This document shows, one piece after another, positions 23,044-36,941 of a DNA stretch of 64,000 nt. The DNA is from Allacma fusca (lineage: Eukaryota; Arthropoda; Collembola; Symphypleona; Sminthuridae). A program made the position numbers and the translations under genes. Under the pieces are notes generated by a model. That model was not told the origin of the DNA. It made no database searches and saw only the letters and a program-made list of their open reading frames with translations. The stretch lies in contig OX359245.1 in the NCBI GenBank assembly GCA_947179485.1, positions 44,503,067 through 44,567,066 on the forward strand, written 5' to 3'. Within the stretch, counting starts at the first letter, position 1. Each line of letters opens with the position of its first letter.

Positions 23044-25057
23044 TCAATTTGCAGGGATTTCAGTTGGAGGTATCTCCGCAACACTAGGACTTTTAACAGG
23101 TGCTGCGGGGGCTTGTTTCTTGGGTGAGGATTTTGGCTTCTTTTGCTTCTTGTCTGCAAATATTTAAATAATTAGCGAAAATTGTACACCTAATTTTCTG
23201 AATAAACTAGAGATAATGAGGTTTGCGTACTCCTGCAAAGAATATTTATTAAGTGATTTTGTTCAAGAAACAATAAAGGCCACTGATAACTTACCAACTT
23301 TTGTAGGATCAGGGTAGGCATCCTGTGCGAGTTTCTTTAATTCCTCAGAATCTGCCCAAGTCTGTCGGATGGGATCGAGTAATTTGTTAATTGCGGACAC
23401 TACAGCAGCTTTCAAGTCTCCAGGATGGACTTCCTGTGAGATAAACGAGATCATTAACTTTCCTACTGATCGTTCCATATATTATTAGTAAATTTGCTAA
23501 ATCAAGTTGTTGACAGTACCTCCTGAGCAAAAGAATCTTCTAATTCTTCATGAGTTGAGAAGACTTGGTTTCCTCCGTATTTCTCCGGCCTTTCAATAGT
23601 GAGAGAATCAAAAAGTGGGAAGATGACATATTTGCAAAAGGATAGGACACCATTGTCCTCTATATTTCCAGGTTCACAGAAGGCTTTCTTTAATTTCTTC
23701 TTAACTTCAGCAGCACTATCTAGCAAGTCAATCTTGGATTCTATTTCCGAGGAGGACATCTTACCGCCAGAGAGACCAGGAACTAAATATATAAAAGACG
23801 AGTTCACAATTATAAATTATTCGTTCACAATAGTACCAACCATACTCAAACCAAACTAATTATGACACCGAAAGGATTAATCTAAGATTCTAAACTCACC
23901 CATGGGATTCATGAAATGAATTCTCTTAGCATAACCCAATTGTGGCAAATATTTTTCAGCAAAGGTGAAAATTTTTCTTTGATCCACGCCACCAAATTGG
24001 GCATCACATTTCAGGTACTCCTCATCCAGGGCTTGCAAACCTAATAAAATTTCAAATTAGTTCTACGTTAGATCGATTCCTCAGTCTCCTCCATCTTCCT
24101 ACTAAATTTCTTCCCAGTCTTCCACATATTTGATGTCACATGAGATGCAAAAGCTTACCAGGGTACAACAATCCCGACAACAGAGGATGATCCACCTGCT
24201 TCACCACCTCCGCTCCCGCCTTCCTAGCATCATGCTCCGTGATCAAACTAGACAATCTGTAAACATCTGCAGTGAACTCCCGCGAGAATTGATACTCCGA
24301 TCCCTTCACAAACTTGAGCTTCTCCAAAGGAACGTTTATAGAAGTTAGCATAGACTTGATAATCCTCTCATAGTACAGAGTTCTCTTCTCCAATAACTCC
24401 CAAGGAGCCTTCATATTATCCAAATATCCATGCAAATCTGCCAAGAGGATCGTCACTCTGCACCCCGCTCTCAAGAAGTCCGCAATCTTTGACATCGGCA
24501 CGAAGTAAGCCACATGCGGTCGGCCCGTAGTCGCCGTTCCCCAATAGATCTACAATCACAGAAACCAAACAAACTTCCTAATTATTACATTCCACCTCAA
24601 ATACCAACAACTACTCCTCTCATAGAGAAAGTCCAATTTATTTGCATAACCCCGCTCCTCCAACACCTAAATATCCCCAACTTTCAAAACCAATTTAAAA
24701 CAACCCCTTCTCAATCCCAATCAATATCAAATTCCAAAACAATTTCCACTTTTACAAAACATTTTTAAAACCCCTCCCCCCATCGCTCAATCAACTTAAC
24801 CCACTGACCTTCAAAATCCATCCAACTCCAAAACTATCCAAAACCGCTCAATCCCTCCCCCCATATCCTCCACACATCTCAAAATATCCCAAAAATCAAT
24901 TATTACTCACATTAAAATCCCCCTCCGAAGCTAGCATAGCCTCCAGTCTGTCCTCCCCCAGAACTTCCTGCAAGTTCCGTGTAATATATTTTTTCCTCTG
25001 CTCCAAGGACATTGTGGCTCCGCTTCCGTTCATCATTTTAGGTTGCTCCTCCGTCAT
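23044..25057 (-). CDS. TyrRS: Tyrosyl-tRNA synthetase, cytosolic, without EMAPII-like domain
   Basis: Six exons join in phase: 24911-25057, 24159-24549, 23900-24040, 23520-23782, 23295-23433, 23044-23153, about 396 aa. It charges tRNA-Tyr with tyrosine (class I synthetase). The Rossmann fold is clear: [20 protein letters not shown] (HIGH-equivalent PHVAY), [24 protein letters not shown] after [10 protein letters not shown], and the KMSSS loop in [13 protein letters not shown]. Later come [20 protein letters not shown] and [10 protein letters not shown]...[11 protein letters not shown]. Human and fly enzymes continue into an OB-fold EMAPII-like domain. Here the last exon is a Lys/Pro/Ala tail ([13 protein letters not shown] ... 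EIPAN) ending in TGA. Two candidate starts (residues 1 and 8 or 9) exist; the first is used. Identity is near certain; the short C-terminus is the notable point. Confidence 0.96.
24550..24910 (-). other. TyrRS intron 1 with extreme strand bias
   Basis: By hand count the + strand has about 128 C but only about 9 G in 361 nt. On the coding strand this is a G-rich, almost C-free intron. Confidence 0.85.
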
Positions 25058-26547
25058 ACTCTTTCCACGAACTCAAATATGACTTCAGTAACAGTAATTA
25101 TTCCACACAAGAGTATCCGGGTTGATTCCCAAGAATAAATGTACGACGGTTAAAGATTTATTGAAGCTCCACTCCTCTCTCACCTTTCACTTTCCTATTC
25201 TAAATTATACACACGAAAAAACACTAGGATTAGAAACTCTATTATTACATGAATCACTACCAAGTTAAGTTCCAAGAATCTCTTTTGAACTCAATACAAT
25301 TAAAATAAAAATCACTTACAATTTAAACAGCTGTTCTCACTTGAGATTAATAATTGCTCTTGAGCATAAAAGGAAATGCAATTTATTTCCTCTCCTCGTC
25401 CTGCTATGTCCTATACGTTCACGAGCAGCGTCCTCAAAGTATGACGATCCGCCAACTGGTAATAAGTGTGTGTGAAAAGTCAAAGGGAAGATTAAATGAA
25501 TGAAATTGCTGAGTTTATTTCCAACTTCAATTGGAATATTAATGAGTGGTCTGTTTCTCTGTCCTGCTTCACTTGCAATTTAATACTGCTAATACAAAAC
25601 AGAAATATTTTAATTCATTAAAGAATTGTATAAATGAGGATTGTGAGGAGGTACTATGACACACAGCCAGCCAGCACAAGCACTACTACAGTTCTGCACC
25701 TATGACGTCCCTGCACGGATGTATGTGTGCCCCATGCTCTTCTATTCTATATGCGTGTGCATAAGGTGTAATGATAGAGCATGGGAACTAATGGGAAGGC
25801 ATGGCATGGCATGACTGCTGCTTCTAAAAGGATAGCGAGAGAGAGAGAGAGAGAGAGGTATAGTGACTCAATAGGATGCATGGCAGTAATGCTCAAGGCC
25901 CATGCTATATAATTATGTAGGGTAGGCAACCTCTCGCAGCTTTTGCATCAGACAAGTCTCTTTTTTTCTAGGCTGAAAATGCCGGTACGCTCTCTAGCTT
26001 TTTCAATGGGAAAATACTTATATAGGCCTTGAGTCAAAATGGCATGGATATGAAGCCCGAGATTCCTTCAGCATGCAGACTTATTTTATTAAAGTGGAAA
26101 TAGGAGACCGTTTCTGTAAAAATTAAGGAGAGGAAAAGGCAAAAGAAGCCGAGACTCTCCAAGCACATGGTTCATGCAGTTTGCCGTTCTTTGATTAAAG
26201 TATTTCAAGTGCATATTTATTTAGGCATGATCGCATGTATCGGTTAGGCAGCATTGTCCATGTTTGGAGTTTGCGTTTGGATAATGAGAGGTATTCCCGC
26301 AAGTGAGGCCTGTAGCAATAAGGATAATGTGGGTTTAAATGCATACAGGATGAAATAAATGGTCGCTGAAGAGGCTTAAGTATTTGGCCAAGTTGGCGCT
26401 GTCGTTGTGCAAGTCTCTGATTGTCAAATATTGGGCTATGTAAAAAATGTGTTGAACATTAAACAGGGGAACATAGCGATGCATGAGGGACAGGGGTCGG
26501 ATTTTGGGGGAAGACGGGAAGATTCTTCCCAGGGAAATATCAAAGGG
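25058..26547. other. Upstream of TyrRS; GA microsatellite
   Basis: A (GA)11 run lies at 25837-25858. No gene was seen. Confidence 0.6.
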
Positions 26548-26779
26548 AAGGAAATTATTTTTACGAACAGGGATTTTTAAATTCGTTGATCTTTTTTTTT
26601 TCATTTAATTTTCAGATTTGTTGGCGTGATTCAAGGGAATTTGTTATTTAAACAGGGATTTTTAGATTGGTTGACCTAATTTAGCAGGGATTTGACGTCT
26701 TGTAGGGAAATTATTTTTGCCAACAGGGATTTAGAAAATCGTTGACCTTTTTTTCAGCAGGGATTTTTGAAATCGTCCT
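26548..26779. repeat. Irregular tandem repeat around AACAGGGATTTTTAAA
   Basis: About four interspersed copies of GAAATTATTTTT-C-AACAGGG and AGGGATTT...TCGTTGACCT, with unit length varying from about 40 to 60 bp. Confidence 0.6.
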
Positions 26780-26835
26780 GCAGGGGCGTAATACTCAGCA
26801 GGGACATTTAAAGGGGCCCTAAATCCACCCCTGCT

Positions 26836-29800
26836 GGCTGCTGTTCTTCAATATTTGATTTCTGGCATTTTCAGAATGACCATTTGGATTGTCAGATTGT
26901 CTGATTAAGGGGCCGTTGTTGTGGCACTTAATGTTGGCTATTCAGTTGCTGTAACCCGACCTGAAAGACAGAATCCCTAGCGAACGTCATTGCTAGAATA
27001 TTTCTGAGCGTATATAGAGAAAATGTTCCCGGAGGGAGGTTTTATAGCTCGATGTACATGAAAATAGTTTCCGCACATGGCTAGGATATTCTTATGCTAG
27101 ATTTATTTGGGAGATATTTATTCAATATTTCTAATATTTAACACTCCATGTAATAACAGTTCCAATGAGAATGAACAAACTTGGAGGAATTGACGGGACA
27201 TATTTAATGTGTGGAAATCAATTCAGCAGTTTCCGATTGAATAAGATACTAATTATAGTGACTAGTGACGGAAGAAAGTAGCGGGGTACGGGGCCCATAT
27301 ATTATTAACTTGGACCCGTCTAATAAACAACCTAAGAAATTAAATTACTAAAGTTAACTATTATCCGATAAGCAACAGCCAAAATACCTATATTATAATT
27401 ATAAATGAATGAAACTTATAATACTGTTTTGCTGCTCCTTCTCGTACAATCATCTTTGAGTTGGGGTAAATCGTTGCGACGCGGCGATTTTATATTCCTC
27501 CTTTCAAAGGAGGACCACAAATATGAAACACTGGGTTGTATTGGAACGTCACAAAGTTTGCAGATGTTTGATAATACTATATTCTCGTGTTGGAGTATGG
27601 AGATAGAGAGTGGTAAAAACCTGTAATTTAAGTGCTTTATAAAAATGTGGTTTTGGTATGTAAATCTTCTTGATTGAATGTTTCAAGGTGAATGAGAGCA
27701 TACGGTTAGGTATTCGATACGTAAGTATATATCCCTAAGATGCAATTCAAGTTGGGAAGTAAGTACCGGGGGAACGTTGTATATAGACTCTTTTTGCAAT
27801 ATGTTGTAATATTATTGGAGTACCTAAAAAAATGTGGAAGCATGAGTAATTATATTTGGGCCGTTCCATTTTCGCGAATTCCAATCAGACTTGGGGGTTT
27901 GGCTAGTTTGGCATTTCATTGAGAGACAGTTGCTGTTCCTGTGGGAGCTACTATACGTTCACGCCATAAAAGGCAAACGATAGTAAAGTCTCGCACATTA
28001 ATACTTACATAATTATATATGTATATACTGTGGAGAAATGCAGTTACAGTCGGATGTGGTTGCTCAAACCAGCACGTACATACATACAATGTACCTTAAT
28101 AATTATGTACGCGCACATGACAATAACTACAGCGTCCAAGCGTTAAGGTACTCGTATGCACCTTTCGTATAGATATGTACCTATACAGCTCGTAGTAAAT
28201 GACAACTATACATAATGTTACTTAAAGTTACTGCAGCCTGTCATGTCCTTTGTATTTTGTCTTACAGTGTCTACTATACATTATTTAGAGGTTTCTCGAG
28301 GTGAGCCTACTGATTGAAACCGACTGTCATTGTGGCAGATTGGAAGGATATACTCAAGAATGAGGAAAAGAATCAAACTTTGACATTTTGCCTAATTACA
28401 GTCAAATTCTTTCAAATACTTTAACGTATATATATTTACATACGTAGCACTTGAGCACGCTCAGCACTTCATATGCACGTAACTTTCCCACACGTATAAG
28501 TAATTATCTCTCATGCCCAAAAAAAAATAATCTTGTATAATTTACTGTTTAAATCTTATCAGAAACCCTTCATTGTATATATTGTTATGCTTATTGTTAG
28601 AGTGCTGCGTCCTGTTCAATTAAATACGGAAGAATCCTGGTAGACAAACACCCACAAAAGAACTGAAGCAAATTGACGTCAGATTACATCAACCATAAAG
28701 TTCCCACAAGGGACCAGGTACAATATTGTGAGGGATGAAACTACCTTTCCAGCCTCACAGCCCACATTAATTTACGTTGGCCTTAGCAGGGGTTCCAGGA
28801 CGACAAAAGCCTACTGTACTTTTATTGCAGTTCACATATTTTTACTACTGTAGATGATGCAATCCCACCAATCCCAATGATGCAATATGTTACGGGAAGC
28901 CGAAGCCATTATTATTTTGATTGGAATATAACGTTATAGGCCATTCCTTGATTTTTTTTCCCATTTGCTAAAGTGCACATTGGGATAATAAATGTTTTGG
29001 CATAAAATCCTCAAAAACATTCTCTTCTTCTCAATGCAGTTCTGAACTTCTGACCCAAATACTTCCCTCCCTATTCAACTGACAATGAAGTAGTTTAGTA
29101 TACTGTAGTATGTAGGTGAGGCGAAGACATTGCTATTGTCTGAGGTTATTATCATTGGATCCATGCATAGTACTGTAAAAAAAAACCTTTTTAACTGTAG
29201 AATATACGGAGATAGAAGGGAAAAGTAAAGGCATCAGTTTTGACGGAGAAGATGATGAAGCTTCTATTTGTATTTGATTACGAGGTGAGTGGAACTTGAT
29301 TCATGATGAGGAAACTCCGTGAGTTATTATTGTAATATTTAAAAGGAAAACACTTGAATATAATTATTATTTGCAAAGTTTAATATTCGTAACTGAAAAT
29401 GTTACAAAAAATTATCTCCTCTTTGCTTTGATTCGAGAAATTGTTATCGGAATGAGATAACTATTATATACGGTCATGGCGCAAGTTCATGACATGGCAC
29501 AGTTTATACAAAGTTTGCAAAACTGGAACTGATCCGAGTGACATGGACATTCCTTTGAGGTTTGAGGTTCAAAACCAACGGTATTGGGCATGTATAGTTT
29601 CGGACGCAGTTATAAATACTTTGCATTTGGTCTCGAATTGATAAAGTTCACCTGCAAATGTTAGCACTAATTTGAGCATGAGTAATTACGTAGATACATA
29701 TATCTGGACTTTCAAATCCTTCATATACATACGTCATGACCTATGTATTTAATTAGTGTTCTTACGAAAGAGAACACATGAGCGCTATCAATAATTCTCA

Positions 29801-32800
29801 ATGACTTTTATCATCATGTATTGCGTTCCCTATAGCTCAATTTATCAGCTGTGTTGGGGTTCCCAGTAATTTCCACGAGTACAATATTTTAAACCATGTG
29901 GTAACTATACAGGACCATTGTTTACGTGCACTATTACTATCTACTTCTGAATGCTCCACGTGTATAAATAAGGTAATGCAGAATATTACAATGAGTCTGA
30001 TGAAATAATTTTATCTTTGGGAACACTACGTATGTATATGTATATAAGTAAAGTACTTATCTACACTTACCCACAAAAGAAATCTGCGTCACTGGGACTT
30101 CTTCCACGGTTAATTTACTGCATTTGTACAACATTAAGGTCGTGGGTTAAGGTGCAATTGGGAATATCCATCAGCGTCCTGTTTAAATAATTAAAGGGAG
30201 TATATAATTACTTGCTGGGCAGATTTTTTAGCACCCAAATGTGAAGATAAGCACGTAGTGGGGGTCAGACACGTATGACCGTAATTTGTAATTTTTCTCC
30301 TTACATTTTTTGAAATATTTTCATTTCTAACAACATATATGGGTCTTTTACTTCTTAGTGCACGAGCTTTCCATAAAACTAACTAGTATGCCTATTTGTA
30401 AGTATACCTAGAGTCATAAACATAGCGTCATTAAAATGCAGGAATTCTCTCAATCACACCTATGTATGTACATTTGGAACGTGCGTATACTATTGACTTG
30501 ACATCATTGAGAGTGCTAAAGTTGAGAGTCCTAGTCCTTTTGAAGGGAATCTTTTTCTGATGAAATTCTACACGAGTTTACCTTTTGACCATCTTCAAAT
30601 CAGAGTGGTCAATGGCCGTCAAAGGGCAGACTGACCTGCCTCACAAAACTCAAAATACATGAGAATTCGAGCAGAGGCAATGACTCCTGTCACCAGGAAT
30701 GTTCTAGTTCTATATATACTTTACGCACTTTCCGTAGGTATAGATACGTTGAGTATATATGTCAGAGTGTCAGAATGTCAACGAGAGCCACAGATGTAAT
30801 AACAACCTCGTAAATTCTCATTCATGCCTTTCCCAACCAAAATTAGAATCTCATTTACGTAGAGAGTCCCGTTGCCCCCTATATATAATTATGTACATAT
30901 ATAGGACAACAGGACAAGCATTTCCATCCTTTACATCAGGAATACATACGTACACACCTTCCAAAAGTGGGAGCACAATTCCCTATTCCTGTTTTTTATT
31001 TTTTAATTCCCCGTAAAGTACAGTCTCAAGTCTCAACTTAAAGCGACTGCGTCCATTTGTCACACCAGTCTTTAGTGTAAATGGACTTTAGCGTGCCCTG
31101 GCAAGGTCAGTGTACTTCGTATCTTTGAGTGAGATGGTATGACTTGACACAACATAATTATTGTCTCTCTCTTCATACGTTGTAGTGACCATTTACTGCT
31201 ATCAATTTTTCAGCATGACAAAACATTTGATTAAAAACGTTTAGCGCAGGGACTCTTAAACAGGATTTAATACAATTAAAAAAAGCTGTCCGGATTTAGA
31301 ACACAAAACCATCGACTACATACGACACCATGATACATATCTACAGTAATTGTGCCGATTACAAAAAATGGCAAAAACTTGTACCAGCGTACCTTTCTTC
31401 CGGCCATATGAAATAATACTGTGGTTATATAATTAGCAAAAACTTCAATGCAACAGAAGTACACTGAGGATACATCATATCTAAGGAGAAACTCGAATCA
31501 TACCTAACAATTTAAAGAAAAACTAACTTAATTGTAGTTATACATGTCTAGAGCATGAGTGTTCAAATTATACGTCTAAAAAGAGGAGTAGAAGTAGCAG
31601 TCCAGAGAAGAAGCACAAAGCAAATCAAATATCAGATGCTAAAAATCAGATGCAAATATCAGAAGTAAAAACCTTGATGCCTTGGGGGAACTTGGGACAG
31701 GTGTTGGGTGTGGTGCTACATAATTGTAATAATCGTAGGTTGGATTCTTGCACTAACACAGTGAACATTGCAGGTGTCCCTTGTATCGGGAAATCCCTTG
31801 TAATGAAATCTCTTTTAACATTTCCAATCGGATCTCACTGTCCATGCTACAGTGTATTCCCGTTATACTAGAAGAATTAAATGGTAATGGAAGAGTATAT
31901 AGTTTCTCTCCAGGAGTCAAAATATTTTGACGCACTCTCATTTAACAAAATTCTAATTCTTCTCGGTATACAGATCTGTAATTATATAGTAATTATATTT
32001 ATATAGTAGGTGCTCACATTATTATCAAAATGTTTTGTTTTTAGAGGTGATATGAAAATAGTACTGTAATTTTTAAGGAGATGCTTCAGCAAATATCTAG
32101 TTCCTTAAATATTCAAGTGCATTAATTCCACAAAAAGATATCTGTTATACTCCTATTCGGATAAAAATTTAATATCTCCTTGTGCCAGAGATCGTACTTG
32201 ATGGAACCGGTCCAGAAAAAAATAATCCCAAGCCCTGTCATCTCCACATAAATTTCACATTTAATTTTATTCAGGAATTAATCTAAAATAAGAAATGGAC
32301 ATCTTCAAATAATTATGCGGGTATACGTTGAGGGTGAGGGGGGATTATTGAAGTGGATGGCTTGATGAAAAATCAGCCTCATAAATGCAAATCTCACACG
32401 CATGAAAGATCATATATAGATACTATATTTGCAAGTCAAGGAGTCCGCAAGTATTTTCGTCCTTGACTATACGTCAGACAGGTCTGTCAATGGCAAGACA
32501 AATGAAGATTCACAAGTTCATGATATGCTTACCTTTCACCTTTTCCACCTTGTTAATTATGTAGCTTGCATTTCCAGCCCGTATCTAGACTTCCGTCCAA
32601 AATCTTATATACGAATTTACCTACAGCTGACATCTACAGGAATTTCTGGCTATAACAGACCCCTTGTAAAAAGAATTCCTCATAAGGCTTATTGTTAGTG
32701 CATAGTAGAAAGAGGACACTTTACTTTGTTTTAATTTCTTGATGACAGCAAAAGTAAAGGTCGTACTTTTGATTGCTCAAGGCAAAGGGCAAACGATTGG

Positions 32801-34056
32801 ATTAGTATAGGGGATATAATCGTAAGATCATATGGCTTTGGCAATGACAACAATCCTAGTTAATGTGCAATCGAAGTCTATACTCTTTCTCTATTACTCA
32901 TTATTACTCACAGATTTTTTCTTGTTTCAGATCAGCTGGTAAAATCCGCTTTCTTATTATGTTATATATATACAGGGTTTTGTATAACCTTTCCCTCCCT
33001 AGGTTGTTAAATATCCGATCTTGCTACAAAATTGTAGAATGTACTTTTTTCAGACTCAGTTTAAAAAATAACTCATGACTGCTTCATTTATGACCCGCTT
33101 GCTTGAAAAAAATACTACTATAGATTTGCACTAAAATTTTCTTCTACAATTGTGTATCATGATTAGATTAGTTGGAGAACCTCAGGGGACAAGGGCTATT
33201 GGTCACATTGTATACGCCATCTATGTAATTTTAGCATTGAGAAGATTTAATTTCCATTGGAAGTTGTACAACGACAGGGGGCAAATATTTTTGTCACGTT
33301 AGTTAATAACATTTACTTTTTTCCTCGCAATCAAATAACCTCAGGTGTAAAATTCGATCAACGGTATTGCTTTTGGTTTTTTCCGGCTCAAACAAAATTG
33401 TAACTACTCTAAGCAATTTATGGGAGTGTATCAAGTTCATGTATTAACGACAGTGAATGTCAGTTGTATTTAAAAATAAGACCTTTAGATTATTAAGCAA
33501 ATAATGCTGTAATGAGGTGGTTTTGAAAGGGATCTATGACAACATACATAGATATAAAGGCGTCAGGCTTGAGCCCTAAAGAATGCCCTTCTACCTACAT
33601 AATAATTATATTGCTGTAGTATATTTTATGGATATCCTCCCTTTAATTTCACTATGCGGCTCATGGTACAGAAAACCTTCCTCATTGGCGAATATTTTGT
33701 ATTTACGACTATAATATAACTATAGTTATAGCTATCTGTAGTTTGTAAATCCTGTTATGTAATTATATATCTATATTTAATACAATTTTTTAACATGACA
33801 CCAATATAGTAGCTTTTTTAGCTACACACTTTAATGGACTATAATTTTTAGTAGTTTGGATTTTGCCAAGTCCGCCTTTCTTTTATTTTGAGCTGGTCAC
33901 CCGGGTAGTACCCGTACCCATTTACACGAGTAATACTAGAGTAATAATAACCATACCCATGCCGAGCACTGGTTCAACGAAATAGCTCACGAATGCTTTA
34001 GAAATCTATCGCCACAAAATTTTATTTTGGTGGCGATATTTTTGGTTTTCTGGACC
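26836..34056. other. Gene desert
   Basis: More than 7 kb without a frame carrying recognisable protein motifs on either strand. Short frames (for example 27405-27626, which begins with a hydrophobic stretch) lack support. A perfect CRE-like octamer TGACGTCA occurs at 28674-28681. It could hold introns, regulatory DNA or unrecognised non-coding genes; I see nothing decisive. Confidence 0.5.
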
Positions 34057-34150
34057 ACGGTCTTTGGTATGGTCATGGTCAGGTCCGAACGTCTGGACCA
34101 GACCAGTTTCATAAAATCTGTTTCGATCAGACCAGACCATTGGCATCACT
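34057..34150. mobile_element. Truncated right end of the GACCAGACC hAT-like element
   Basis: Matches the right end of the nested element at 48414-48786: TTTTCTGGACCA(C/T)GGTCTTTGG, then CCAGACCAGTTTCATAAA, and the terminus GACCATTGGCATCACTA. No left terminus was found, so the copy is 5'-truncated or too diverged. Confidence 0.75.
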
Positions 34151-35075
34151 AGCTATGATCACCAAGGTTAATAACTGCTTGCAAGCGGACTCTTTTTATT
34201 AAACAAACTGTTTTTCAGACAATTCCAAAACCAAGTACATACATACATATTTTTGACTCCTAAGCCGCAGTTTTTGAGTTTAAGTGATGATATACTGACA
34301 ATGAGTCATTTTCTACAGTCTAATTATAAGGACTCAAAAACAATTATTATAGAACAACAAACAGGTATAGGGAAGATCCTGCAGGATAAAGATAATAACA
34401 GTATGAATAATTATTAGGCTCATTAATTGAGATATATATCTATTTTTTAATTTGAACAAAATAAAGGCATACACAGGTTATTTAATAATGGTTTCTATTT
34501 CTGTACACAAACTCAGGCGCATGGCCACAGATATTTTAACGGAGGTGTAACAAAATAGCCATCCCAGGATGGAATTCACTTCAGCGTGACCGCCCAACCC
34601 TTCATGCACTTTCAACCTTAACACCGTGCCCGGGCGTGTACATAAAAAAACGCCTTACATGACCAAAATGTTCTGATAATGCCCCGAAAATTACCAAAAT
34701 GCCCACGTTTCATTGTGCCCAAAGTACCCCAATTCCCAGAGTAGATATTTTCAAATAGTCAACACTAGAATGCCAATTGCATACATATGTACATACTTGA
34801 TTCCTGGCTCTTAACGTAATAAGTTTGAGTAACCACAACAATTTTTACCAGGATTTACAAAAATAAATTTAGCTGATTGTGAGAAACATACTTGCAAGTG
34901 AGATTCATGGATAATTGCAAAAGCGCTAGTTGGAGATCAAAATCTTATATTTAACTTAATTTGTACATAATGTATTTTCACCCTGCGTCACGCATAGGCA
35001 TTTTGGCTGTTATATTTTCCATCCGCTGGTACTTTGAAAACCCAACGAAAGGCATATGATACTTTTTCTGACGTA
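34151..35075. other. Intergenic, no gene seen
   Basis: A+T-rich spacer between repeat elements; nothing recognised. Confidence 0.5.
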
Positions 35076-36007
35076 CGGGGTTGGGAAATAATTTATTAAT
35101 CCGGAATTAATTTAATCCCGGATTTCAATTTAAACAAAATAAATTATGAATCCTAATCATAAATCAAAACTTGAGGAAATTTGAATTTAATCCTTTCTAC
35201 TGAATCCCGGCTCCATGAATTCATTTGAATCCATAACAATCATAATCCAATTTAGTTGCATTCGATGGATCAACCCTCAATCCTAATCCAATAATCGATG
35301 AACAATGTGGTCATTCGTTACTCCAAAATCCATTTCAGTTAGCAGTGTGGAATGTGGAATGGGATTGTTGTGCTGTCAGTATGTTTATATTTACATATAT
35401 GTAATTATATTAATTTAACTCTTACTAATTCTAACCCATTATTATTAGCTTGAATTATTCTATACCTAAACGATTCCTCGGTTGTATGAACTGATTATAC
35501 ACTTCTTCCATTCAGCAGTGCAATAATCTACTATAATCTGCGTGAATGAGTTTAACCTTGTAACTCCATTATTTGAAAGCCCAAACCAAATTATGGAATT
35601 GTTGGGGCCAATCTGTTAATAATATGGGTATATATACATACAATTTTAATTTACCTTGACCAATCCATTAATCCAAAAAACAAATTTTTAAATTCTCTTT
35701 CGTCAAATTGCTCACTCAATTAGAGCTTACAGATTTTTCGTTGATCCCCTAATTCAATCCAAATTTTTGGAAAATTGGTTAAGCCGCTAATCCAATCCGA
35801 ATTGTTTGGATTTTATGTCAATCCATTAATCAAATTCTAAATTGTTACATTTTTATTGCCAATCCTTTAATGCAAATAAAGATTTTGGACTTTTCATTGG
35901 TGATTCGTGATTCGTGATTCCCTTAATCCAATTGAAATAATCTGAATTTTTCTTATAATTCCCTTAATCTAATCGAACAGGTAACGTGACTAAATTTCCT
36001 ATCCCTG
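35076..36007. mobile_element. Probable hAT-like non-autonomous element, about 930 bp
   Basis: The left end CGGGGTTGGGAAAT and the complement of the right end CAGGGATAGGAAAT agree at 11 of 14 places. Flanking octamers CTGACGTA and CTTACATA agree at 6 of 8, compatible with an aged 8-bp duplication. The interior is built from degenerate repeats of AATCCAATCCAAATTTTTGG type and has no ORF. Confidence 0.55.
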
Positions 36008-36136
36008 CTTACATACGACACGCTTGCGCTCGAAGATCTTATTGTTAGCAAGGTAGTTGGGAAAATATTTCAGTGAATATTTTCTCAACATCATGTGAAA
36101 CTCGGGTAACAATTTATGCTTGTAGATAATTCATCC

Positions 36137-36303
36137 CAGGGTAGGATTAATAAAATAATTTTTCCCTGGCCCTAACCCTCAAAATAGATTTTTGGACCGT
36201 TACACATGCAAATCTGAGGGCCTTAGCCAACTTTTTTTTACCCTGGCCCAAAATTGTTTACCTTGACCTGGTCAGGGTGAGTCACCCCGTAAATCCACCC
36301 CTG
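36137..36303 (+). mobile_element. hAT-like MITE, CAGGG(G)TGGATT family, 167 bp
   Basis: The left end CAGGGTAGGATTAATAAAA and right end GTAAATCCACCCCTG match the host element at 48379-48922, including the internal CCCTGGCCCTAA block. Flanks ATTCATCC / ATTCAGTC agree at 6 of 8. Confidence 0.8.
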
Positions 36304-36517
36304 ATTCAGTCAATTATAATCAAATACCCTGCTTTTGAAGAATTTTTTAAAATTTGAAGCCCGGCCACTAATGATACCGGATGACTTCAGGGATTGTATT
36401 ACCCGCTACCCGTACTTCGTATTTTACTGCCAATTTCTCGTCGATTTTCGGGCGGTAATAGCCAGGTAAGGTATTTAAACGGAATTGTGACGTTGTGAGT
36501 GCTTTTTATAATTCTCA

Positions 36518-36532
36518 CCCCCCCCCCCCCCC
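36518..36532. repeat. Homopolymer C15
   Basis: Uninterrupted run of 15 C followed by GCCC. Confidence 0.95.
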
Positions 36533-36941
36533 GCCCGAATTAAGCTCATTGGATGTTGTGTGACTGCATCAATTCTCGTACATCAGTTCAATTTCGGGCA
36601 GATTTTTGCAGATATGAAACTGATCCCAATTAAATTTTGCAGGAACAATTTTTGTATATTTTGAATCCAAATGCTGGAAATGCATGTAGTTGTTTCAGAA
36701 ACATTGTATTTGGCTATAAAAAATTCTAATTATATGAAATTTATACCCTATGACGTCATTAGTTTATACAATCGTTTCAACTGTTTCTGTAGGGCTTCGC
36801 TGAGGTTCCTAATTAAACCATTGAAATTTTCACTGGAAATAAATGCTAATTTATCTTTTTCTGCGTCAGAAAGATATATATGAACTATATACATAGTTGT
36901 TGATTCTCAATAATATATGCTAATGAACATTTAATTTCGGG

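Noticed and set aside
26783-26835. Minimal CAGGGGCGTAA ... ATCCACCCCTG element
   Set aside because: The right end looks like the MITE family, but there is no target duplication and the left end lies in the adjoining AGGGATTT repeat.
27405-27626. 73-codon frame starting with a signal-peptide-like hydrophobic stretch
   Set aside because: No splice partner, no recognised motif, and composition like the surrounding non-coding DNA.
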